From NCBI GenBank assembly GCA_041677365.1, contig JBAYQC010000084.1, positions 1-6,261 of the forward strand: 6,261 bases of DNA, given 5' to 3'. A program made the translations under genes and the position numbers. Source of the stretch: UBA2289 sp041677365 (GTDB lineage: Bacteria; Bacillota_I; Bacilli_A; Izemoplasmatales; Hujiaoplasmataceae). Of the stretch, positions 1-5,217 are shown one piece after another (the first letter of the stretch is position 1; each line of letters begins with the position of its first letter). The notes under the pieces are model-generated. The model saw only the letters and a program-made list of their open reading frames with translations. It was not told the DNA's origin and did no database searches.

Positions 1-12
1 ATCGACAATTCC

Positions 13-21
13 ATTATATCA
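13..21 (-). promoter_or_regulatory. Extended -10 promoter firing leftward out of the window
   Basis: On the minus strand the bases read TGATATAAT, a perfect extended -10 (TGn plus TATAAT). No convincing -35 hexamer lies 16-18 nt upstream. Transcription would start at about position 6 and leave the window, so the gene served is unseen. A six-base inverted repeat, AATTCC at 7-12 and GGAATT at 29-34, flanks the -10. Confidence 0.5.
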
Positions 22-65
22 TTTGGGAGGAATTCTTTTTTTCATCGCCACGGCTCTTCTAGTCT

Positions 66-82
66 CACCCGCATAGCGGGTG
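66..82. repeat. Perfect GC-rich hairpin, 7-bp stem with 3-nt loop
   Basis: CACCCGC at 66-72 pairs with GCGGGTG at 76-82 around the loop ATA. It is the most GC-rich stretch in the window. On the plus strand it is followed by a short T run (84-87), so it could weakly terminate rightward transcription. If the IS200/IS605 reading is right, this is the subterminal stem-loop recognised by TnpA, and it also insulates the transposase from outside transcripts. Confidence 0.7.
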
Positions 83-89
83 GTTTTAC

Positions 90-115
90 TAATCGACCTC
101 TATATAGGTCGATTA
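90..115. repeat. Perfect palindromic hairpin, 10-bp stem with 6-nt loop
   Basis: TAATCGACCT at 90-99 pairs completely with AGGTCGATTA at 106-115 around the loop CTATAT (100-105). It sits between the GC hairpin and the ABC gene terminator. There is no T tract of terminator quality on either side. It may be an operator-like dyad, part of a mobile-element end, or a flanking structure; its role is unknown. Confidence 0.65.
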
Positions 116-122
116 TAATAAA

Positions 123-152
123 AGCCTCTGTATCAAAACCAAAACAGAGGCT
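123..152 (-). terminator. Rho-independent terminator of the ABC transporter gene
   Basis: AGCCTCTG (123-130) pairs with CAGAGGCT (145-152); one further T-A pair closes a 12-nt loop. On the minus strand the stem is followed by TTTTATTAT (122 downward), the U tract of an intrinsic terminator. It begins 7 bases past the stop codon of the ABC gene. The plus-strand side lacks a T tract, so it works in one direction. Confidence 0.85.
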
Positions 153-158
153 AAAACT

Positions 159-1865
159 TTATTCATTCATTAAGCGGTAGTATTCACCTTGTAAATCCAT
201 TAACTCTTGGTGATTACCCATTTCAATAATTCCTTGATTGCCTAAGACAATAATTCTGTCAGCGTTCATAATTGTTGATAAACGATGAGCGATGACAATT
301 GCAGTTTTATCCTTAATCAGCTCATCAAAGGCTTCTTGAATCAGTCTTTCTGTAATATTATCTAAAGCACTAGTTGCTTCATCCAAAACAACGATTTTCG
401 GTTTCTTCAAAAACAGTCTCGCTATCGCAATCCGCTGCTTTTGTCCCCCAGACAATTTGACTCCCTTCTCTCCAGCAAGAGTTAAATAACCTTCTTCAAG
501 ACTCATGATAAAATCATGGATTTTAGCTTTTTTACAAGCCTCAATCATCTCATAATCGCTAGCTTCTGGGTTCCCGTATAAGATATTATCCCTTAGAGTA
601 CCATAGAAAATAAATACATCTTGTTGAACGTGACCGATTGCTCTTCTTAAAGAATATACATCGTATTCCTTAACATTCAAACCATCAATCAAAACTTCAC
701 CACCATTAACATCATAGAATCTAGGGATCAGTTTAGAAATAGTTGATTTGCCAACTCCAGTTTCGCCAATAAGTCCAATTTTCTCTCCAGGATTTATTAA
801 AAGATTAAAGTCTTTTAAAACTTGATTCTTATCTTTTCCATAATTAAAATTTACGTTCTTAAACTCAATCTTTCCCTTAGGTTCTTCTAAATTAATTGCT
901 AAATCATCTGAAGAAATCTTTGGTTCTATCAACATTATTTGATAAAATCTTTCAAATCCAGAAGTCCCTCTTTGAATTTGCTCGATCATCGATATCAATC
1001 GATTTATCGGCCTGGTTAAGAAACTGATATATAAATAATAAGTAAACAAATCAACATAATCGATTAATTTATAAAAAACAAACAGTCCTCCTACTACCAG
1101 CAACAAGAGATTTAACATGTTTAAAAAGAACTGATTACCAACGTGAAAAATTCCCATTTCCTTATAAGCAAGACTTGCTGAATCAGCGTACTCATCATTA
1201 ATGTTTTCAAATCTTTCCATTTCAAAATCTTCGTTGTTATAAGCTTTAGTCAACCTTACACCAGAAATTGAATTCTCAATTTTACTATTTAATTCTCCAT
1301 GAGTCTTTCTCACAATTCTTTGTGCATCTAACATCTTCTTTCTTCGCCACCAAGAAAACCAAACAATTAGGATAACCATTGAGAAGATAATCATGGTAAA
1401 ATACAGGTCGATAAAGGACAAATAAATAAAAGATCCAACAAACATAATTCCCGAGATAAATAAATCTTCGGGAACATGATGACTCATTTCCGAGATATCA
1501 TGAAGATGATTTGTCATATAACTCATCAATACTCCAGTTTGATTATCGTCAAAAAAATCATAATCTAACTCTTCATATTTTTTAAATAAATCTCTTCGCA
1601 TATCTCTTTCAATAAAAGCGCCCATCATATGGCCGTTATAGGTGACATAGAAGGATAATCTTGCCCTTATTAAATAAATCATCAATAATGCTACACCAAT
1701 ATAAACTACCATATTAACTAAACCATTCGGTATGTAATCATTTAAAATCGCTCTTAAAGCAATTGGATACAAAAGGTCAATTACTGACATAAAGAAGGCA
1801 GAAACCATATCTAAAAAGAAAACTTTCTTATGATTCTTATAATAACTAATAAATTTCTTAACCAT
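159..1865 (-). CDS. ABC exporter half-transporter (MsbA/BmrA-like, fused membrane and ATPase domains)
   Basis: A 568-residue type IV ABC exporter of the usual half-transporter length, expected in the cytoplasmic membrane. The N-terminal part holds about six membrane segments (roughly residues 14-37, 50-69, 133-152, 154-173, 247-265, 268-287). The ATPase domain follows from about residue 332: aromatic A-loop Tyr342, Walker A GETGVGKST (367-375, Lys373), Q-loop Gln415, signature LSGGQ (471-475), Walker B ending LDE (catalytic Glu496), D-loop SALD (499-502) and H-loop His527. Every catalytic residue is present and no second ABC gene is adjacent, so a homodimer is inferred. Substrate (lipid, drug or peptide) cannot be told. 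There is no peptidase C39 domain. Start: an ATG four codons upstream (1877) has no ribosome site, whereas GGAG lies 6 nt before the chosen ATG. It appears to be a single-gene unit with its own promoter and terminator. Confidence 0.93.
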   Translation of the reverse strand: MVKKFISYYKNHKKVFFLDMVSAFFMSVIDLLYPIALRAILNDYIPNGLVNMVVYIGVALLMIYLIRARLSFYVTYNGHMMGAFIERDMRRDLFKKYEELDYDFFDDNQTGVLMSYMTNHLHDISEMSHHVPEDLFISGIMFVGSFIYLSFIDLYFTMIIFSMVILIVWFSWWRRKKMLDAQRIVRKTHGELNSKIENSISGVRLTKAYNNEDFEMERFENINDEYADSASLAYKEMGIFHVGNQFFLNMLNLLLLVVGGLFVFYKLIDYVDLFTYYLYISFLTRPINRLISMIEQIQRGTSGFERFYQIMLIEPKISSDDLAINLEEPKGKIEFKNVNFNYGKDKNQVLKDFNLLINPGEKIGLIGETGVGKSTISKLIPRFYDVNGGEVLIDGLNVKEYDVYSLRRAIGHVQQDVFIFYGTLRDNILYGNPEASDYEMIEACKKAKIHDFIMSLEEGYLTLAGEKGVKLSGGQKQRIAIARLFLKKPKIVVLDEATSALDNITERLIQEAFDELIKDKTAIVIAHRLSTIMNADRIIVLGNQGIIEMGNHQELMDLQGEYYRLMNE

Positions 1866-1871
1866 ATAAAA

Positions 1872-1875
1872 CTCC
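1872..1875 (-). promoter_or_regulatory. Ribosome binding site that decides the ABC gene start
   Basis: GGAG on the minus strand lies 6 nt upstream of the ATG at 1865. It overlaps codons 1-2 of the longer reading from the ATG at 1877, which has only an A/T run in front of it. The shorter start is therefore preferred. Confidence 0.75.
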
Positions 1876-1903
1876 ATTTTTTAAAAAATTATAATCGAGA
1901 GCT

Positions 1904-1912
1904 ATTATATCA
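1904..1912 (-). promoter_or_regulatory. Extended -10 promoter of the ABC transporter gene
   Basis: The minus strand reads TGATATAAT, a perfect extended -10. The region 17 nt upstream has no good -35, which extended -10 promoters can tolerate. The predicted transcript start near 1897 gives a leader of about 30 nt before the ATG at 1865. A second TATAAT-like string closer to the gene (about 1889-1894) leaves little room for a leader and is less likely. Confidence 0.65.
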
Positions 1913-1947
1913 CAAAATTAAGCTAATCCATATTTTTATAAATGAAA

Positions 1948-1976
1948 AGAACTTAAACTAAGTAAGTTCAAGTTCT
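1948..1976 (-). terminator. Intrinsic terminator after the HEAQH protein gene
   Basis: AGAACTTAAAC (1948-1958) pairs with GTTCAAGTTCT (1966-1976), ten of eleven pairs with one A/C mismatch at 1955/1969 and a 7-nt loop. On the minus strand a T-rich run (TTTCATTTAT) follows. It begins 8 bases past the stop codon. The stem is AT-rich, so termination may be incomplete. It separates this gene from the ABC gene downstream, which has its own promoter. Confidence 0.65.
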
Positions 1977-1983
1977 AAAATCT

Positions 1984-2925
1984 CTACTTCTTATTCTTGC
2001 TCTCTAATTCTTCATCGCTTCTTTTAAGCAATAATGAGGCAACACTTTGAATTTCATCAATTTTATCATTCCAATCTGGTTCTTCAATTAGATAATCGGA
2101 ATTAAATAGTTCTTTAGAAATATTTTCGATTATTAAATAAGAAGCCATAGAATGAGTGTTATCTAGGTTTTTATTAGAAGCTTCATCATAGAAATATTTA
2201 ATTTTTGTAACATCAGGCCAATAAATTAACTCAATTAGTTTAGCGCGGTACTCTAACTCTGTAGGCGTAATATTCACGTATTTTTTTATGTCTTGTGTAT
2301 GTTGAGCTTCATGTTTTAAAAACGAAATAATAAACCCGTTTGTCTTGGTGTCATAACATTTCCTAACACAGGACAAAATTCCATCTTTTCGGGCCCAGCC
2401 TCCAGCTCCAGTTTTGCCGAAAGATATAAAATCAAGCCAACTTCTAGAGATGAAATTATCCATCATCACTAATTTATAATCCTCCACTCCATTAGGTAAT
2501 TCAACTCGATATTTTTCTTCTGTCGAACTTTCCCAAATATATGGCCCTAAAAACCCTTGTGTATCGCCGCATAAACAATTATAATTTTCCTTTTCTACAA
2601 CTTTAACGACTTCATCTTCAATGTCTTCCTCTTTTTTAATCGGCATGTTAAAATGCTTACCTAAATCAATATATAGTTCTTTTTTCGCTTGATTATTATC
2701 GACACCTTGCCAAAATACTTTTCGGTAATAAACTTGGTAAATTTTGTCTATTTTATCAATTACGGGATTGTCGGTTCTAGTAAGCAAGTTACCTTTTTCA
2801 AAAAGATCAATATATTTATCATATAGTTTTTTTGTTTCTTCAAATTTACTTAAATAATCAACAGCTCCATGTAGATCTACTCTCCAAAGGTAGGTTTTAA
2901 ATTTATACTCATCATACTTTTCCAC
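1984..2925 (-). CDS. Uncharacterised soluble protein with HExxH (putative zinc metallopeptidase) motif
   Basis: A 313-residue protein that I do not recognise as a named family. No signal peptide or membrane segment is visible, so it is probably cytoplasmic. Its central landmark is HEAQH (residues 205-209) preceded by a hydrophobic run (GFIISFLK). This matches the HExxH zinc helix of clan MA metallopeptidases, where both histidines bind zinc and the glutamate activates water. Downstream, TELEYRAKLIEL (222-233) offers glutamates (Glu223, Glu225, Glu232) that could be the third ligand in a gluzincin arrangement. Upstream, GKTGAGGWARKDG (170-182) may form the edge strand of the active site. Two cysteine pairs, C117-x-C119 and C186-x3-C190, are the only cysteines. 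The C terminus is charged. Start: the reading is open to an ATG at 2976, but that ATG overlaps the likely -10, while GGAGG sits 7 nt before the GTG chosen here. Protease activity is inference. Confidence 0.85.
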   Translation of the reverse strand: MEKYDEYKFKTYLWRVDLHGAVDYLSKFEETKKLYDKYIDLFEKGNLLTRTDNPVIDKIDKIYQVYYRKVFWQGVDNNQAKKELYIDLGKHFNMPIKKEEDIEDEVVKVVEKENYNCLCGDTQGFLGPYIWESSTEEKYRVELPNGVEDYKLVMMDNFISRSWLDFISFGKTGAGGWARKDGILSCVRKCYDTKTNGFIISFLKHEAQHTQDIKKYVNITPTELEYRAKLIELIYWPDVTKIKYFYDEASNKNLDNTHSMASYLIIENISKELFNSDYLIEEPDWNDKIDEIQSVASLLLKRSDEELESKNKK

Positions 2926-2932
2926 AATTAAT

Positions 2933-2937
2933 CCTCC
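2933..2937 (-). promoter_or_regulatory. Strong ribosome binding site selecting a GTG start
   Basis: GGAGG on the minus strand, 7 nt upstream of GTG at 2925, is a near-ideal Shine-Dalgarno sequence. The alternative in-frame ATG at 2976 has none. This removes 17 residues from the longest possible reading. Confidence 0.85.
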
Positions 2938-2967
2938 AAAATTATTCCTTTTTTCACATACATTTCC

Positions 2968-2973
2968 ATTATA
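2968..2973 (-). promoter_or_regulatory. Probable -10 element for the HEAQH protein gene
   Basis: The minus strand carries a perfect TATAAT. The matching -35 position (2991-2996, GTTTTT) is weak. Transcription would start near 2961, leaving a leader of about 36 nt that contains the GGAGG site. Because the -10 lies within codons 2-3 of the longer reading, the ATG at 2976 would not be transcribed from it. Confidence 0.5.
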
Positions 2974-3047
2974 CATATTAAAACCATAATAAAAACACCA
3001 TCAGGAAAAATTTAAAAAATCTCCAGGCTTATATCTATAATTCTAAT

Positions 3048-3064
3048 TGATATTATGATAAAAT
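3048..3064 (+). promoter_or_regulatory. Probable extended -10 region of the deoxynucleoside kinase gene
   Basis: Two overlapping extended -10 candidates occur in tandem: TGATATTAT (3048-3056) and TGATAAAAT (3056-3064). Neither has a good -35 about 17 nt upstream; CTTATA at 3028-3033 is the best partner for the first. Transcription would start around 3063-3071, just ahead of the ribosome site at 3076. It is divergent from the promoter at 2968-2973. Confidence 0.45.
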
Positions 3065-3075
3065 AGATAGTACTT

Positions 3076-3082
3076 GAGGTGA
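3076..3082 (+). promoter_or_regulatory. Ribosome binding site supporting a TTG start
   Basis: GAGGTGA matches the anti-Shine-Dalgarno sequence and ends 6 nt before TTG at 3089. No ATG or GTG is in frame upstream: the frame closes with TGA at 3080-3082. The first in-frame ATG downstream would delete the P-loop, so TTG is the only sensible common start. Confidence 0.85.
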
Positions 3083-3088
3083 TGGATT

Positions 3089-3736
3089 TTGAGAATTGGA
3101 ATTATTGGCCCGATTGGTAGTGGAAAATCAACCCTATCGCATTTATTATCTTCATACTATAATGTTCCTTTAGTAAAAGAACCGGTTGAAAGTAGCCCAT
3201 TTTTACCACTCTTTTACGCTGATAAAAAACGTTTTGCGCTGATCAGTCAAAGTGCTTTTTATAGTGAGTTATTTCTATCAATGTGGAAAACAAAAGATGA
3301 AAAGTTCTTAATTTGTGATTCGACAATGTTTTCTAATTTAGTCTTCACAGAACTTTTAAGAAAAGAAGGAATGATGAGCGATGAAGAGGTGGAATTAACC
3401 TATAAAATCGCTGAAGCTCATATGAAACTAATACCTGAATTAGATATTCATATCGTTTTAGTTAGGAATGAAGAAAGTTTGTTTGATAATGTTAGAAAAC
3501 GTTCACGTCATTTAGAAAAAGATCAATATGAATACTTAAAATTCCATTATAAAAACTATTCTGAAGTTCTAGATAAAGTCTTTACTCGCTATCAAGTTGA
3601 TAAGGATAAAATTCTTTACTTAAGTGTCGACGATATGTTTAATCAACTTCATTTTAATAATTTAGTATCACAAATTGAAGAACAGTATCACAAATCAATT
3701 AACAAGCAAGAATCTTTATTTTCAGAGACAAAATAG
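3089..3736 (+). CDS. Deoxynucleoside kinase (dAK/dGK/dCK-type)
   Basis: A 215-residue member of the deoxynucleoside kinase family, which phosphorylates deoxynucleosides with ATP to make dNMPs in the cytoplasmic salvage pathway. Visible parts: P-loop GPIGSGKST (7-15, Lys13); EPVE (31-34) whose Glu31 fits the catalytic base; the strand-end motif that is normally D/E-R-S, here DST (77-79); and a lid RKRSRHLEKD (136-145) rich in arginines that clamp ATP, followed by the typical Tyr-rich helix (QYEYLKFHYKNY). Length fits bacterial members. Base specificity cannot be assigned. Two oddities: the DRS arginine appears to be replaced by serine, and the C terminus carries QESLF (207-211), which resembles a beta-clamp-binding peptide. 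It starts at TTG with a strong ribosome site, is divergent from the HEAQH gene, and ends just before a terminator shared with the convergent GH30 gene. Confidence 0.92.
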   Translation: MRIGIIGPIGSGKSTLSHLLSSYYNVPLVKEPVESSPFLPLFYADKKRFALISQSAFYSELFLSMWKTKDEKFLICDSTMFSNLVFTELLRKEGMMSDEEVELTYKIAEAHMKLIPELDIHIVLVRNEESLFDNVRKRSRHLEKDQYEYLKFHYKNYSEVLDKVFTRYQVDKDKILYLSVDDMFNQLHFNNLVSQIEEQYHKSINKQESLFSETK

Positions 3737-3751
3737 TTCTACTTATATTAA

Positions 3752-3782
3752 AAAAAGTTTCCGATTTTTTCGGAAACTTTTT
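3752..3782. terminator. Bidirectional intrinsic terminator between convergent genes
   Basis: A perfect 13-bp stem (3752-3764 with 3770-3782; core GTTTCCGA/TCGGAAAC) closes a TTTTT loop. A-runs on one arm and T-runs on the other give a U tract in both directions. It follows the kinase stop codon by 15 nt on the plus strand and the GH30 stop codon by about 57 nt on the minus strand, so it can serve both genes. Confidence 0.93.
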
Positions 3783-3839
3783 CTTATTAAATATATAATG
3801 ATTTCTATTTCAATTTAAATATTATTATTTACATTAATC

Positions 3840-5156
3840 TTACCTTACCATAATTGTCATAATACTTCTTTTTAGGCTTTTAATATTTGTTTTTTCATTC
3901 ATTGAATCTAATTCGATAATAAAATCGTTTTCCGTTTCATTAAGGATTACTAATATTATCGAACCATCGCTGTTCTTAAAAGCAATTTGCTTAATTGAAT
4001 CATTATTTACGAGAGATTCTATTCGATAAGCACCAGGTTTTACATGTTTAGAAAAATGTCCTATATGATAGTATGAACTATTAAAAATTAATTCATCTTT
4101 ATTGGTGTCTGATAGAATTGGCGCATCACAATAGTTTCCAACATGGTTAGGTCCACCAATTTCATTTAAGGTCAAATTCCAATCAATGAAAGCTTCGCAC
4201 CAATTGCTGAAATCACCAATTATATTCCGGGAATATCTTTCACCGGTCTCATATATATAAGGATGTGGTCCTCCTTCTATGCAACCTTCAGAAAAAATAA
4301 TCTGCTTATCCGGAAATAACTCATGAACTTTACCGACATTTTTAAAGTCCTCACTTACATACCAATGAATCGCTGTTCCAGCAACATATTTCGCTGTTTC
4401 TTCATCATCAAAAATTGTTTTTGCTCTTTCTAAGACGATATCACGATTGTGATCCCAGATAAATATTTTCGTATCTTTAAAACTACTATTTTTTATTGTC
4501 GGACCTAAGTAGTTTTTTACAAAGTCTCTTTCTTCTTCTTTAGTGTATATACAAGAATCCCAAGTTTGAGTTGCGGCAGGCTCATTTTGCACAGTAAGTC
4601 CAAAAGTTTTAAGACCAGCCGCTTTTAATTCTTTAAGGAATTTTAAATAGTAGTTTGCCCAACTAGCAAAATACTCAGGCTTTAATTTACCACCATAATT
4701 CATATTGTTGTTAGTCTTCATCCAAGCCGGAGGACTCCAAGGAGAAACTAAGAGTTTAATCTTTTCTCCCTTAATATTTTGTGCTCTTTTTATTGTTGGT
4801 ATAACATATTTATATTCTCTTTCAATATTAAACGTTTTTAAACTTTCATCATATTCTTCTACATACGTATAGTTTTCTAAGGAAAAATCACAACTGTTCA
4901 TATGAACACGACCTAGATTATAACCCAGTCCTGTTAAATCATTAAAATACGCATTAAGCAGTATTTCTTGATTAGTTTTAGACATCTGACTTAAAGTATA
5001 ACAAGCTGATTCGGTAAACGCCCCACCGAAACCAAGAATTTTTTGGAACTCAACGTTTTCATTGATAGAAATGACAAAATCCGGTTTCGCATTTGACTCA
5101 ACCGGAATTTGTTCATGGAGTAGCTTTTCATATTTAGAGGTTACATATGCTTTCAT
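3840..5156 (-). CDS. GH30 family glycoside hydrolase, glucosylceramidase (GBA1)-like, cytoplasmic
   Basis: A 438-residue glycoside hydrolase family 30 enzyme, a retaining beta-glycosidase. Segments recalling human glucocerebrosidase run the full length: FGGAFTES (43-50), LGYNLGRVHMNSCDFS (77-92), SPWSPPAWMKTN (138-149), VQNEP (189-193) with Glu192 as acid/base, YVAGTAIHWY (257-266), FSEGC (288-292) with Glu290 as nucleophile, DWNLTLNEIGGPN (325-337) and YHIGHFSKHVKPGAYRI (363-379) leading into the beta-sandwich. The fold is a TIM barrel plus a beta-sandwich made from both ends. There is no signal peptide, so the enzyme should act inside the cell, for instance on imported glucosides or on membrane glucolipids; both are inferences. 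Other GH30 activities such as beta-xylosidase remain possible. Start: ATG with AGGA 9 nt upstream. It lies 61 nt after the HAD phosphatase with no terminator between, suggesting an operon. Confidence 0.93.
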   Translation of the reverse strand: MKAYVTSKYEKLLHEQIPVESNAKPDFVISINENVEFQKILGFGGAFTESACYTLSQMSKTNQEILLNAYFNDLTGLGYNLGRVHMNSCDFSLENYTYVEEYDESLKTFNIEREYKYVIPTIKRAQNIKGEKIKLLVSPWSPPAWMKTNNNMNYGGKLKPEYFASWANYYLKFLKELKAAGLKTFGLTVQNEPAATQTWDSCIYTKEEERDFVKNYLGPTIKNSSFKDTKIFIWDHNRDIVLERAKTIFDDEETAKYVAGTAIHWYVSEDFKNVGKVHELFPDKQIIFSEGCIEGGPHPYIYETGERYSRNIIGDFSNWCEAFIDWNLTLNEIGGPNHVGNYCDAPILSDTNKDELIFNSSYYHIGHFSKHVKPGAYRIESLVNNDSIKQIAFKNSDGSIILVILNETENDFIIELDSMNEKTNIKSLKRSIMTIMVR

Positions 5157-5177
5157 ATATCACTATCCTAATCACTA

Positions 5178-5183
5178 ATTATA
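5178..5183 (-). promoter_or_regulatory. Possible internal -10 element before the GH30 gene
   Basis: TATAAT on the minus strand lies 21 nt before the GH30 ATG, within the 61-nt gap after the phosphatase gene. No TG extension and no recognisable -35 accompany it, so it may be chance in AT-rich DNA. If active it would allow GH30 expression independent of the upstream gene. Confidence 0.25.
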
Positions 5184-5217
5184 TTATGACTTAAACATTT
5201 GTTTTTTTAGATAAAAC

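Larger units (their letters stand above)
1..115 (-). mobile_element. Possible left end and leader of an IS200/IS605-like element (partial)
   Basis: This non-coding stretch carries a perfect GC-rich hairpin (66-82), a second perfect hairpin (90-115) and an extended -10 promoter (13-21) that points leftward out of the window. A short subterminal hairpin of the CCCGC-loop-GCGGG kind, then a spacer and a promoter for a gene reading away from it, is how the left ends of IS200/IS605 elements upstream of tnpA are built in many Firmicutes. The transposase itself would lie beyond position 1 and is not seen. No open reading frame is visible in this stretch. The call rests on architecture and a remembered resemblance, not an alignment. 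It could instead be the leader of an ordinary gene with an attenuator. The element boundary is not defined; the hairpin at 90-115 may be host sequence. Confidence 0.42.

Noticed and set aside
159..1865. The ABC transporter as half of a heterodimeric exporter with a degenerate ATP site.
   Set aside because: The catalytic glutamate, signature LSGGQ, Q-loop and H-loop are all intact and no partner ABC gene is adjacent, so a homodimer is simpler.
2926..2976. A 17-residue N-terminal extension of the HEAQH protein from the ATG at 2976.
   Set aside because: It has no ribosome site, overlaps the likely -10, and contains the GGAGG that serves the GTG at 2925.
3082..3120. A 12-codon ORF starting at ATG 3082 (MDFENWNYWPDW), tryptophan-rich, overlapping the kinase start in another frame.
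   Set aside because: Its ATG lies only 2 nt after GAGG, too close for initiation, and its tryptophans are a frame shadow of the glycine/isoleucine-rich P-loop region. The kinase TTG is better placed for the same ribosome site.
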